From an uncultured Slackia sp. (GTDB lineage: Bacteria > Actinomycetota > Coriobacteriia > Coriobacteriales > Eggerthellaceae): 64,000 bases of DNA. Location: NCBI RefSeq assembly GCF_934630525.1, contig NZ_CAKTVX010000005.1, positions 103,196 through 167,195 of the forward strand, in the 5' to 3' direction. Both the position numbers and the translations under genes were made by a program. The notes under the pieces were generated by a model. It was given only the letters and a program-made list of their open reading frames with translations. It was not told the origin of the DNA and ran no database searches. Positions 18,943 through 26,785 of this stretch are shown piece after piece. Within the stretch, counting starts at the first letter, position 1. Every line of letters begins with the position of its first letter.

Positions 18943-19815
18943 ATGAGCGCACCGGAGAATGTGAGAACCGTGGGAGGTGCGGCCGAGTTCGGCGTTATTG
19001 ACCCGGTGTTTGTGCCTACGGCGCTTGTTGAAGTCGCCGAAGATGCGGCGGCCCGTCTTGATTTGAGCGAAACGGGCGCGAGAACGGTGCATTTTTCGGG
19101 CAAGGTGTCGAAGAGCCCGAAAACGGCTGCCATTATTCTGGCGGGCGGCTCGGGCGAGCGTTTCGGCCACGAGGGCGGCAAACAGCTCGTTGAGATCTCT
19201 GGACGCCCCATGCTCACTTGGTCGATTGCGGCGTTCGATGCGGTTGAAGATGTTGGCGAAATCGTGGTTGTGTGCCCCGAAGAGCGCATTGCCGAATATC
19301 GCAGCTGCGCCATTGATCCGTATCCGTTTGTGACGCCTATCACGATGGCTCCGGCGGGTGCCACGCGTCAGGAAAGCGCGTTCTCGGGCTTGGAATACGC
19401 GTCGGAGGAATATGAGTACGTGGTGCTGCACGATGGCGCCCGTCCGCTCATCGCCCCTGAGCTCATCGCACATACCATCAACACGCTCAAAGGCACGTTC
19501 GACGCCGATGGTGCGATTGTCGCCACGCCCTCGATCGACACGCTCAAAGTGGTCGAAAACGGTTGCATCGTGGGAACCCCCGATCGCCGCGTGTTCTGGA
19601 ATGCGCAAACGCCGCAGGTGTTTCGTGCGGGCGTGTATCGTCGCGCGCACGCGTCGGCGCTTTCAGAGGGCTTCGTGGGCACCGATGACTCGTCGCTCAT
19701 CGAACGATTGGGCGGCAAGGTGCTCGTGGTGGAAGGCAAGCGCAGCAACATCAAGCTTACCGTTCCGGAAGATTACGCCATGCTGAACATGAGCCTGGGC
19801 GTTCAGCCCGACTAG
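18943..19815 (+). CDS. ispD: 2-C-methyl-D-erythritol 4-phosphate cytidylyltransferase
   Basis: Third enzyme of the non-mevalonate isoprenoid pathway; forms CDP-methylerythritol from MEP and CTP. The CTP-binding AAIILAGGSGERFG begins near residue 63, with HDGARPLI, the TPQVFR block and the EGKRSNIKLT-PEDYA end following. About 60 residues precede the catalytic core, whereas IspD normally starts at that motif; this N-terminal extension resembles nothing I recognise. AAGGGGAG at 18932-18939 supports ATG 18943 over ATG 18928. ispF follows 263 bases downstream with its own promoter, rather than fused or overlapping. A terminator lies at 19829-19863. Confidence 0.93.
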   Translation: MSAPENVRTVGGAAEFGVIDPVFVPTALVEVAEDAAARLDLSETGARTVHFSGKVSKSPKTAAIILAGGSGERFGHEGGKQLVEISGRPMLTWSIAAFDAVEDVGEIVVVCPEERIAEYRSCAIDPYPFVTPITMAPAGATRQESAFSGLEYASEEYEYVVLHDGARPLIAPELIAHTINTLKGTFDADGAIVATPSIDTLKVVENGCIVGTPDRRVFWNAQTPQVFRAGVYRRAHASALSEGFVGTDDSSLIERLGGKVLVVEGKRSNIKLTVPEDYAMLNMSLGVQPD

Positions 19816-19828
19816 CTGATCGGTCGAA

Positions 19829-19863
19829 ATGGGGTAGGGACAAGTTCTCTGCCCCATTTTTTA
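19829..19863 (+). terminator. Intrinsic terminator after ispD
   Basis: Twelve-base stem ATGGGGTAGGGA / TCTCTGCCCCAT (19829-19840 with 19846-19857, two G-T pairs) and a T run. Confidence 0.88.
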
Positions 19864-20029
19864 TAGGGGCACGACTCTGGAAGGATAGGCTTCTCACTCC
19901 AATCACCACATGGGGCGCGAGTAGAGAGGCCCAAGACGCTTTTATTGTGTCAAGCCGCCTCATCTTGTGCTCATCGGAAGAGGTTTTCCTTCTTGCGCCT
20001 GCCGCAAACTTCGTCGCGCTGAAGTGGGC

Positions 20030-20035
20030 TATAAT
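20030..20035 (+). promoter_or_regulatory. -10 element of the ispF promoter
   Basis: Consensus TATAAT 44 bases before the ispF start; no clear -35. Confidence 0.5.
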
Positions 20036-20078
20036 CGTTCGGAACATTACGATTTCGTCTAAGACGAAGGGATTACTC

Positions 20079-20576
20079 GTGACGAACGCTATGAATATGC
20101 GCGTGGGCCTCGGCTTCGATGTGCACGCATTCGCGCAAGGCCGCAAGCTTATTCTGGGTGGTGTCGACATTCCTCACCATCAGGGGCTTTTGGGACATTC
20201 CGATGCCGACGTGCTTGCGCATGCCATCTCTGACGCGCTGCTCGGTGCTGCGCGTGCGGGCGATATCGGCAAGCTGTTCCCCGATACCGACCCGGCGTAT
20301 GCGGGCGCCGATTCCATGGTGTTGCTGTCGCATGTTGCGAATCATGTGCGCGAACTGGGCTTCGATATTGTCGATGTCGATAGCGTCATTTCGGCGCAGG
20401 CTCCCAAGCTCTCGCCTTTCCGCGATCAAATGCGTGAAAACCTGGCTCACGCTATGGGTATCGAAGTTGATCAGGTGGGCGTAAAGGTAACCACGACCGA
20501 ACACTTGGGCTTCGAGGGTCGCGAAGAGGGCATTTCGGCTCAGGCCGTGGCCCTGCTTTCGAAACGATGTTGCTAG
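20079..20576 (+). CDS. ispF: 2-C-methyl-D-erythritol 2,4-cyclodiphosphate synthase
   Basis: Converts CDP-methylerythritol 2-phosphate to the cyclic diphosphate in the non-mevalonate pathway. The 165-residue protein has the zinc-binding GLGFDVHAF (Asp and His ligands), LGHSDADVLAHA, GDIGKLFPDTDP and the C-terminal KVTTTEHLGFEGREEGISA. GTG 20079 is chosen because AAGGGA at 20067-20072 is correctly spaced; ATG 20091 or 20097 would leave 19 or more bases. The open frame back to 19947 crosses the promoter and is not used. cysE follows 48 bases later. Confidence 0.95.
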   Translation: MTNAMNMRVGLGFDVHAFAQGRKLILGGVDIPHHQGLLGHSDADVLAHAISDALLGAARAGDIGKLFPDTDPAYAGADSMVLLSHVANHVRELGFDIVDVDSVISAQAPKLSPFRDQMRENLAHAMGIEVDQVGVKVTTTEHLGFEGREEGISAQAVALLSKRCC

Positions 20577-20624
20577 GGGCGCTTCCATAAATGTAATCGC
20601 CTCCAACATCGAAGGAAATCTATC

Positions 20625-21338
20625 GTGAATATCTTCAAAACTATCGCCGAGGACGTGAACAACGTTAAGCGTCTCGACCCTGCCGCGCAAAGCAAATTCA
20701 TCATTTGGCTCACGTACCCGGGCCTGCATGCCCGTTGGAGCCACGTCGTCGAACACTGGCTGTGGAACCATGGCTTGAAAAGCTTGGCGCGCATTTCGAG
20801 CCAGTTCACTCGTTTCATGACGGGCGTTGAAATTCATCCCGCTGCGAAAATCGGCCGCCGATTCTTCATCGACCACGCCATGGGCGTGATTATCGGCGAA
20901 ACGTGCGAAATCGGCGATGACGTCACGCTGTACCAAGGCGTTACGCTTGGCGGCACGGGCAAAGAGAGCGGTAAACGCCACCCCACGCTCGGCAACAATG
21001 TCATGGTGGGCGTGAATGCGGCCGTTCTTGGCAGCATCACCATTCACGACAATTCGAAGGTCGGCGGCGGTGCGGTTGTCGTCGAAGACGTGCCCGAGAA
21101 CTGTACGGTTGTTGGCGTTCCCGCGCGTATCGTGGTGCGCAATGGCAAGCTTGTGCAGCAGGAAGAGAAAAACGCCGCCGCGCGCCGCGAATGCCTGCCC
21201 GACCCCACGACGGCCGATGTCGTCGAGCTGCAGGCGCGCGTTGCCCGCTTGGAAACGCTGCTTGCGGCTCAGGCGCAAGGCAAAACCATCGGAAGCCCCG
21301 CGAAAACCACTCCCGACGTTGCGTCGGATTCGGAATAA
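20625..21338 (+). CDS. cysE: Serine O-acetyltransferase
   Basis: First committed step of cysteine synthesis: acetyl transfer from acetyl-CoA to L-serine. The 237-residue protein is the short form (as in Bacillus), with the left-handed beta-helix hexapeptide region GVEIHPAAKIGRRFFIDHAMG, VTLYQGVTLGGTGKESGKRH and the VGGGAVVVEDVPENCTVVGVPARI ending. About 50 extra residues follow, partly coiled coil (ELQARVARLETLLAA). The start is GTG 20625 with AAGGA at 20612-20616. Only 12 bases separate it from cysS, the same cysE-cysS order as in Firmicutes, so the two are very likely co-transcribed. No T-box leader is visible. Confidence 0.95.
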   Translation: MNIFKTIAEDVNNVKRLDPAAQSKFIIWLTYPGLHARWSHVVEHWLWNHGLKSLARISSQFTRFMTGVEIHPAAKIGRRFFIDHAMGVIIGETCEIGDDVTLYQGVTLGGTGKESGKRHPTLGNNVMVGVNAAVLGSITIHDNSKVGGGAVVVEDVPENCTVVGVPARIVVRNGKLVQQEEKNAAARRECLPDPTTADVVELQARVARLETLLAAQAQGKTIGSPAKTTPDVASDSE

Positions 21339-21350
21339 CCAGGAGGAATC

Positions 21351-22817
21351 GTGCAAATCTACAGCTCCCAAACCCATAAAAAGGCAGAGTTCGAGCCTAT
21401 CGAGCCGGGCAAGGTGCGCATGTATGTGTGCGGCCCCACGGTGTATGACAATATCCACATCGGCAACGCTCGCACGTTTATCAGCTTTGACGTTATTCGC
21501 CGCTGGCTCATTGCAAGTGGTTACGAAGTGACGTTTGCCCAGAATCTGACCGACGTTGATGACAAGATTATCAATCGAGCCAACGAACAGGGTCGCACGG
21601 CAGCCGAGGTGGCCACGGAATTCTCGAACAAGTTCATCGGCGTCATGCGTCGCGCGAACGTGATCGACCCCGACGTGCGCCCGCGCGCTACGAAAGAAAT
21701 CGGCCCCATGATCGCCATGATCAAAACGCTCATTGAGCAGGGCCATGCCTATGCGGTCGAGAATGGTGACGTGTATTTCTCGGTGCGCAGCGACGAGACC
21801 TATGGCGAAGTATCCGGTCGCAATATCGACGACCTCATGGTGGGCGCGCGCATTGAGGAAAACGAAATCAAGCGCGACCCGCTCGACTTCGCCTTGTGGA
21901 AGGCCGCCAAGCCGGGTGAGCCCAGCTGGAAAAGCCCCTGGGGCGAAGGCCGTCCTGGCTGGCATACCGAATGCGCTGCCATGGTGCATCGCTACCTGGG
22001 TGTGCCCATCGATATCCACGGCGGTGGCAGCGACCTTGCGTTCCCTCACCATGAAAACGAATGCGCGCAGGCAACGTGCGCATGGCATCAGGGCTTTTCG
22101 AACACGTGGATGCACACGGGCATGCTGTTGGTGAACGGCGAGAAGATGTCGAAGTCGCTTGGCAATTTCTTCACGCTCGAAGAAGTGCTCGAGAAGCACT
22201 CGGCGGCAGCGCTTCGCCTGCTTATGCTGCAAACGCACTATCGCAGCCCGCTCGATTTCAGCTTCGAGCGTCTGGAAGGCGCGGAAAGCTCGCTGGCTCG
22301 TATTGCGGGCACGGCGCAGAACTTGCGTTGGGCGGCGGCCCACGCGACGGGCGAGCCCGATGCCGCATTGGCTCAAAAGCTCGCCGATGCTGTTGCGGCG
22401 GCCGATGCCGAGTTCAAGGCATGCATGGATGACGACTTCAACACCGCAGGTGCCCTGGGCGCATTCTTCGGCTTCATCACTGAAGCGAACTCGTATCTCG
22501 ATGCCGCCGACGGTGCGGTTGATGCCGAGGCGGTAGTTACGGCTGCCGAGTTTATCGAGCGCTCCATGGACGTTTTGGGCATCGAGCTTCCCGAGCAGGA
22601 GGCAGAGTTGCCTGTCGAAATCATCGCACTTGCTGCCGAGCGCGCTGGTTACGCTGGCGACAACACGGCCGAGGCTGCCGAGGCCCTTATTGCCGCTCGT
22701 GCTGAAGCGCGCGCCGCGAAAGACTGGGCCGTGGCCGATGCTATTCGCGATGCCCTGGGCGAGCTTGGCCTGGTGGTGGAAGACACCGCCGCCGGCGCTC
22801 GCGTCAAGGCGAAATAA
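21351..22817 (+). CDS. cysS: Cysteinyl-tRNA synthetase
   Basis: Class I synthetase charging tRNA-Cys. The 488-residue protein has the zinc/HIGH region YVCGPTVYDNIHIGNART (Cys ligand, HIGN), further zinc ligands in GWHTECAAM and HHENECAQ, the KMSKSLGN loop and the DALR helical domain (DDDFNTAGALGAFF). GTG 21351 follows a perfect AGGAGG (21340-21345). It is second in the cysE-cysS run; rlmB and yacP follow, as in Firmicute cysS-mrnC-rlmB-yacP clusters, but the mini-RNase III gene mrnC is missing. Confidence 0.97.
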   Translation: MQIYSSQTHKKAEFEPIEPGKVRMYVCGPTVYDNIHIGNARTFISFDVIRRWLIASGYEVTFAQNLTDVDDKIINRANEQGRTAAEVATEFSNKFIGVMRRANVIDPDVRPRATKEIGPMIAMIKTLIEQGHAYAVENGDVYFSVRSDETYGEVSGRNIDDLMVGARIEENEIKRDPLDFALWKAAKPGEPSWKSPWGEGRPGWHTECAAMVHRYLGVPIDIHGGGSDLAFPHHENECAQATCAWHQGFSNTWMHTGMLLVNGEKMSKSLGNFFTLEEVLEKHSAAALRLLMLQTHYRSPLDFSFERLEGAESSLARIAGTAQNLRWAAAHATGEPDAALAQKLADAVAAADAEFKACMDDDFNTAGALGAFFGFITEANSYLDAADGAVDAEAVVTAAEFIERSMDVLGIELPEQEAELPVEIIALAAERAGYAGDNTAEAAEALIAARAEARAAKDWAVADAIRDALGELGLVVEDTAAGARVKAK

Positions 22818-22822
22818 TCAAT

Positions 22823-22870
22823 CCCGCCGTTCTCGCCGCGGCCGCAAGGACCGCGAGCGACCACGGCGGG
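22823..22870. repeat. Inverted repeat in the cysS-rlmB gap
   Basis: CCCGCCGT / ACGGCGGG (22823-22830 with 22863-22870) enclosing a smaller GC-rich imperfect hairpin; no T run follows. The rest of the 196-bp gap shows no gene. Confidence 0.45.
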
Positions 22871-23013
22871 CTACCGTTCGCTTCGCTCACTATGCGCCCG
22901 CCTGACTTCGTTCAACTTTGGAATGAAGAACAAGTTTGAACTCAGACGGTCGCTTGCGGCCCCTGCGGCCGCAACGAGAACTCCCCATTTATCGAAACCG
23001 TAAAGGAGCCCAC

Positions 23014-23781
23014 GTGGCAGACTATATTGAAGGAAAACGCCCGGTCATTGAGGCATTGCGCGCGCAGATGCCGCTCATTTCCGTGCTTATGGCCGACAAC
23101 GTTCAGCAAGATAGCCAAATCAAAGACATTTTGCGCAAGGCAAAGCAGTACGACGTGCCCGTGAAAACCGTGCCTCGCAAGGTGCTCGACGAGCACAGCG
23201 AGCGCGGCAGCCATCAGGGCGTTATGGCGCATGCGAAGCCGTACCAGTACTCCAGCGTCACCGACATTCTGAAAATTGCTGAGCGCGATGCCGAAAAGAA
23301 CAATGGCGCCGCGCTCGTGGTGCTGCTCGATCACATTACCGATGCGGGCAACCTTGGCGCCATCGCGCGTTCGGTTGACGTGATTGGCGCGAGCGGCCTC
23401 ATCATTCCGGGCAAACGCTCGGCAAGCGTGACCGCCGCAACGTACAAGAGCTCGGCGGGCGCCATCAACCATGTGCGCTGCGCCCAGGCGACCAACCTCG
23501 CTTCGGCGATTGACCGCCTGAAGAAGGCGGGCTTCTGGGTCGCCGGCGCGAGCGAGAAAGCTCAGCATACGGTATGGGACGCGCCGCTCTATGGCAAAAT
23601 CGCGCTTGTAATGGGCAATGAGGCTGAAGGCCTCGCCCGTCTCACGCTCGAGAAGTGCGACTTCCTGGTGAAGCTGCCGCAGGCGGGCCATGTTGGCTCT
23701 CTCAACGTTGCCCAGGCATGCACGGCGGTCATGTATGAATGGATGCGTCAGACCACCGTTCGCGCCGCCGAAGGCGAATAG
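23014..23781 (+). CDS. rlmB: 23S rRNA (guanosine-2'-O-)-methyltransferase RlmB family (SpoU/TrmH)
   Basis: SPOUT methyltransferase acting on 23S rRNA ribose. It has an N-terminal substrate-binding domain (residues 1-85, EGKRPVIEALRAQ, RGSHQGVMA) and the knotted catalytic domain with motif 1 DAGNLGAIARSVDVIGASG, motif 2 VMGNEAEGL and motif 3 KLPQAGHVGSLNVAQA. The start is GTG 23014, five bases after AAGGAG (23003-23008), giving 255 residues, near the family norm; the open frame upstream to 22936 lacks homology. yacP begins 17 bases after the stop. Confidence 0.94.
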   Translation: MADYIEGKRPVIEALRAQMPLISVLMADNVQQDSQIKDILRKAKQYDVPVKTVPRKVLDEHSERGSHQGVMAHAKPYQYSSVTDILKIAERDAEKNNGAALVVLLDHITDAGNLGAIARSVDVIGASGLIIPGKRSASVTAATYKSSAGAINHVRCAQATNLASAIDRLKKAGFWVAGASEKAQHTVWDAPLYGKIALVMGNEAEGLARLTLEKCDFLVKLPQAGHVGSLNVAQACTAVMYEWMRQTTVRAAEGE

Positions 23782-23798
23782 CGGGGCATCTGTTCGCA

Positions 23799-24347
23799 AT
23801 GGCAAAGCAACGCAGGAAATTATTGCTGGTCGATGGCTATAACGTGCTGCGCAGCGGTTCGCGCTACCGCGACATGCGCAACCCCGGCCCGAACCCCGAT
23901 TACGATACCGATTCGTTCAATCGTGCTCGTGAGGCGCTCATCGACGATGTGGTGATGTACGCTGGCCGCGATTTTGAAGCGATTATCGTGTTCGATGGAG
24001 CCGACAACGAATTCTCCGATGGCAGCTTTGAAAAAATCGCCGGCGTGCGCATCATGTTCTCGCGTGCGGGCGATTCTGCCGACAAAGTTATCGAGAAGCT
24101 TGCATGGGATGCGCGCGCTCGCGGTATCGAAACCATGGTGGTATCGAGTGACGCGGCCATTCAAAACACCGTATTCGGCGGTGGTGTCGATCGCATGAGC
24201 GCGAACGGCTTCAGCCGGGCGGTGGCGGTGAATGCTCACGAGTTCCATTTGGACGAGTCGCCGAAAACAGTCGTGAAGAACACGGTCGCTGAGCGTTTGG
24301 GTGGCGATACGGTCGCGAAACTGAAGGCCCTTCGCGATTCTCTGTAG
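23799..24347 (+). CDS. yacP: YacP-like NYN-domain ribonuclease (Rae1 family)
   Basis: A 182-residue PIN-like NYN nuclease. Bacillus YacP/Rae1 is a ribosome-associated mRNA endonuclease. Visible features are LLLVDGYNVLRSG at the N-terminus with the first catalytic Asp, IVFDGADNEFSD, and VVSSDAAIQNTVFGGGVDRMSA with the second acidic cluster. ATG 23799 is 17 bases after rlmB with only a weak GGGG site, suggesting translational coupling. It closes the cysE-cysS-rlmB-yacP set. Confidence 0.9.
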   Translation: MAKQRRKLLLVDGYNVLRSGSRYRDMRNPGPNPDYDTDSFNRAREALIDDVVMYAGRDFEAIIVFDGADNEFSDGSFEKIAGVRIMFSRAGDSADKVIEKLAWDARARGIETMVVSSDAAIQNTVFGGGVDRMSANGFSRAVAVNAHEFHLDESPKTVVKNTVAERLGGDTVAKLKALRDSL

Positions 24348-24497
24348 TGGGCAAATAAACGATGCTTCTGCCCGTTTGCCTGGCGCGAAGAGCTTCCGAG
24401 GGTCGCACTGCTGTTGTCTTTCGTGCATTGCGGCTCAACAAAGTGGGCCTCGAGGTATTTTCTCTTCGAGGTGCCGTTTGCGGGTGAAAATGCGCCG

Positions 24498-24526
24498 TTG
24501 AGAAGCGCTCGGGCTTTCGCTACAAT
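24498..24526 (+). promoter_or_regulatory. Promoter of rlmH
   Basis: TTGAGA (24498-24503), 17-bp spacer, TACAAT (24521-24526), 74 bases before the rlmH start. A hairpin TTAGGCG/CGCCTAA lies in the leader (24544-24572). Confidence 0.65.
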
Positions 24527-24599
24527 CAAATTAACGAATCCGCTTAGGCGTCGCCGTTGTGGTGGCGCCTAAATCGTATTAGGGGAAAGGAGTGGGCCA

Positions 24600-25070
24600 A
24601 TGAAAATCCAGGTCGTTGCCGTAGGGAAGTTGAAAGAGCGATTCTGGAAGGAGGCATGCGACGAGTACCTGAAGCGTCTTAAAGGCTACGCGAAGGTGCG
24701 CGTCGACGAGGTGCCCGATTGCGATCCGGCGAAAGTCGGTGGGGAAGAAGGTGCGCGCACGAAGGAGGGCCGCTCTATTCTGGAGAAGCTGCCCGAGCAC
24801 TCGCATGTCATTCTGCTCGATGTGGACGGCAGGCAGCTTTCGAGCGAGGGCATTGCGGCGCGTGTTGATGCGTTGGCGCTTTCTGGCGTGAGTGAGATTT
24901 CGTTCATCGTGGGAGGCTCCGGCGGCGTGAGCCAAGGCGTGTATGACGTTGCCGATGAAAGCATGTCTTTCGGCAAAATCACGCTTCCCCATAATCTGGC
25001 ACGTGTGGTGCTGCTCGAGCAAATCTATCGGGCGTTCAAAATCTCGCGTGGCGAGCCGTATCACAAGTAG
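24600..25070 (+). CDS. rlmH: 23S rRNA (pseudouridine1915-N3)-methyltransferase
   Basis: SPOUT enzyme that methylates pseudouridine 1915 of 23S rRNA. The 156-residue protein matches the family in length and in MKIQVVAVGKLKERFWKEAC, the SAM-binding FIVGGSGGVSQGV and the C-terminal LPHNLARVVLLEQIYRAFKI-GEPYHK end. AAGGAG (24587-24592) supports the start. It is monocistronic, with its own promoter. Confidence 0.96.
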   Translation: MKIQVVAVGKLKERFWKEACDEYLKRLKGYAKVRVDEVPDCDPAKVGGEEGARTKEGRSILEKLPEHSHVILLDVDGRQLSSEGIAARVDALALSGVSEISFIVGGSGGVSQGVYDVADESMSFGKITLPHNLARVVLLEQIYRAFKISRGEPYHK

Positions 25071-25245
25071 TTTGGCTCTGTTGTTCCGCTAACGGCAAAG
25101 CGGTCAATGCCGCATTGAGTTTTGGCGGAGCGTTTCGGGCTTGGATTTCGGTTCGTGGCCAAGCGTGTTCTATCAAGGTTTCGCTCGAGCTGTACTCGCC
25201 AAGGCTTTTATCGATGTTCGTGAATAGGGATACGAGGTTTTGATT

Positions 25246-25743
25246 TTGCTGGTTGGAGTATTGTCCGATACGCATGGACGACTTCCTGAAGACGCGTATG
25301 CGGAACTGGCCGACTGCGACTTCATTATTCATGCGGGCGACATTTGCGGTCCGGGAATAATGCTCGAGCTTGGTGGGCTTGCGCCGGTGTGCGCCGTGCT
25401 GGGCAATAACGACTATCCCGAATATGGCGAATCGGTAGGAACGGTGGCGACTCCCCGTATTGGTGGGGTGCGTTTCCTGGTGACGCATACGCCAACGGAT
25501 TTGCGCGCGATTCTATCGGGCCGTACAAACGTATTAAAGTCCGGTGACCCTGTGCCGCAGGTGGCGATTCATGGGCATACCCATGTGCCTGAATTACTGC
25601 GCGGTTCGGCCGCTTCTCCTGCCGATGTTGTGCTGTGTCCCGGCTCGGTAACGCGTCCGCGTGGCGGCTCGAAACGGCAGCTTGCGAAAATCGCTATCGA
25701 GAACGGTGCCGTGAGGGAAATTCGCTTCGTCGAGCTCGGGTAA
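25246..25743 (+). CDS. YfcE/MJ0936-type metallophosphoesterase
   Basis: A calcineurin-like phosphoesterase of the small YfcE class (165 residues), probably acting on phosphodiesters with a two-metal centre. The ligand motifs are all present: LSDTHG, HAGDICG, GNND, THTP and HGHTHVPE. The start is a TTG: TTG 25246 is eight bases after CGAGG (25233-25237), whereas TTG 25240 is too close. The physiological substrate is unknown. No terminator is obvious before the small locus that follows. Confidence 0.9.
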   Translation: MLVGVLSDTHGRLPEDAYAELADCDFIIHAGDICGPGIMLELGGLAPVCAVLGNNDYPEYGESVGTVATPRIGGVRFLVTHTPTDLRAILSGRTNVLKSGDPVPQVAIHGHTHVPELLRGSAASPADVVLCPGSVTRPRGGSKRQLAKIAIENGAVREIRFVELG

Positions 25744-25774
25744 TCTTCATAAGATTCGAACGTGTGTTCGATGA

Positions 25775-25780
25775 TACAAT
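25775..25780 (+). promoter_or_regulatory. Possible -10 element for the small membrane-peptide gene
   Basis: TACAAT 69 bases before ATG 25849; the -35 is weak. The implied leader contains one arm of a long-range inverted repeat (25809-25819). Confidence 0.4.
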
Positions 25781-25848
25781 ATGATGCGGTAGTGCTCGCC
25801 GATTCCTGCGGGTGATGCTCCCTTCGATTTTTGATAGGAGTAACCACC

Positions 25849-25965
25849 ATGGATATTGTGATGGCCGTTGCGGCATGGTGCTCAATCGTCGGATTTGTAT
25901 TCGATTGTGCTGAACGAATTCAAAGCAGGAAGAAACGAGAAAAGAAAATGGTGCCCAGGAAATGA
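25849..25965 (+). CDS. 38-residue membrane peptide, candidate type I (TxpA/Fst/holin-like) toxin
   Basis: The product starts MDIVMAVAAWCSIVGFVFDC and ends in a strongly basic tail (RKKREKKMVPRK): one membrane helix (about 3-20) plus a charged C-terminus, the plan of Fst/TxpA-type membrane-depolarising toxins. AGGAG at 25836-25840 is eight bases before ATG 25849, an excellent initiation site. The stop codon abuts a hairpin that acts as terminator for a minus-strand RNA (25964-26060). Complementary segments at 25809-25819 and 26002-26012 would pair the mRNA ends. The toxin role is inferred from this architecture, not from sequence identity I can verify. Confidence 0.6.
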   Translation: MDIVMAVAAWCSIVGFVFDCAERIQSRKKREKKMVPRK

Positions 25966-26060
25966 AAAAGCCGGTCGCAAGACCGGCCCAACATAAACGA
26001 AAGCATCACCCGTAGCTAACTCCCCTGGAAAGTGCGTTAGTTCGGCGGGCGCTGCCATCT
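25964..26060 (-). ncRNA. Candidate antisense antitoxin RNA opposite the small peptide gene's 3' end
   Basis: On the minus strand a consensus TATAAT (26072-26067) with TTGTTT 18 bases upstream predicts a start near 26060. The transcript would end at the hairpin GCCGGTC/GACCGGC (stem 25970-25987, loop TTGC) followed by TTTTT, i.e. at about 25964. That gives a ~97-nt RNA touching the stop codon of the 38-codon gene and complementary to its 3' UTR, as in TxpA/RatA-like systems. Confidence 0.5.
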
Positions 26061-26066
26061 GGCCGT

Positions 26067-26090
26067 ATTATAGCACGGCCCAGGCCGTGA
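26067..26090 (-). promoter_or_regulatory. Minus-strand promoter of the antisense RNA
   Basis: Reading the minus strand: TTGT-type -35, 18-bp spacer, perfect TATAAT at 26072-26067. Confidence 0.5.
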
Positions 26091-26116
26091 AAACAATTTA
26101 TAACGAAGGGCTTGCT

Positions 26117-26620
26117 ATGGAACTTGATCACGCGGAACTGCAGGAAATGCTCGCCAATGACCCGTATATGCTGTTGGTCGACGTGCGCGACGAAGAGGAA
26201 TTCGATGCGGGCCACATTCCTGGCGCTGGCAACATGTCGGTTGACGATATCGTCGATTGCCTGTTCGATGAGGCTCTTGGCGAGCGCGGCCTCGACGCTA
26301 TCGCGAATGGCAAAGGCATGGAGCTCTCCGACGACGCTTCGGTCATCGTGCTCTATTCGAATGCTGGCGAGCGTTCGGCTCGTGCGTGCGAGCACATGGA
26401 ATCGCTCGGCTACGTGAATGTCTACAACGCCCCCGGCTTGTCCTCGTGGCCTTATGAGGTTGTAACGACGGCGGAAGAGGCCGCTGTGGCTGCGGCGCTT
26501 GCGCAGAATGGCGCCGTTGCGACGCAAGAAGCTGGCCAGAGCCACGGTTGCGGTTGTGGACACGATCATCATGGGGAGCATGGCCATGCGCATGACCATG
26601 ACTGTGGCTGCAATCGCTAG
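26117..26620 (+). CDS. Rhodanese-like domain protein with His/Cys-rich metal-binding tail
   Basis: A 167-residue protein with a rhodanese fold: LLVDVRDEEEFDAGHIPGA (about 19-37) and the active-site loop region IVLYSNAGERSARA (about 77-90). In active rhodaneses this loop begins with Cys (YCxxGxRS); here Ser81 occupies that place, so classical sulfurtransferase activity is unlikely. The last 25 residues hold alternating His, Cys, Gly and Asp (GCGCGHDHHGEHGHAHDHDC), a probable metal-binding tail like those of Ni/Zn chaperones. GAAGGG at 26105-26110 supports ATG 26117. It neighbours a divergent metal-transport module, consistent with metal handling. Confidence 0.85.
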   Translation: MELDHAELQEMLANDPYMLLVDVRDEEEFDAGHIPGAGNMSVDDIVDCLFDEALGERGLDAIANGKGMELSDDASVIVLYSNAGERSARACEHMESLGYVNVYNAPGLSSWPYEVVTTAEEAAVAAALAQNGAVATQEAGQSHGCGCGHDHHGEHGHAHDHDCGCNR

Positions 26621-26744
26621 ATGGCTGCAAGTGTCAATTAATACGTTAGACGCAGAATTGAAACTGGGTTTCCATTCGATACCAAACGCATAATTATATA
26701 CATAGTACTGAAATAGCGGTAAGTATTAAAAAGAAACTGTAATT

Positions 26745-26778
26745 GCGAAAATGATGGACGCCCATAAGGGCGCCCATC
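26745..26778 (-). terminator. Intrinsic terminator of the metal ATPase operon
   Basis: Minus-strand stem GATGGGCGCCC / GGGCGTCCATC (one mismatch), loop TTAT, then a T-rich run, seven bases after the ATPase stop. Confidence 0.75.
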
Positions 26779-26785
26779 GTGTTGC

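Noticed and set aside
20577..21350. T-box leader controlling cysE/cysS (and likewise leuS, hisS, lysS)
   Set aside because: The T-box consensus AGGGTGGNACCGCG does not occur upstream of any of these synthetase genes.
20073..22376. 767-codon minus-strand open frame
   Set aside because: Antisense shadow across ispF, cysE and cysS, all of which have clear family motifs on the plus strand.
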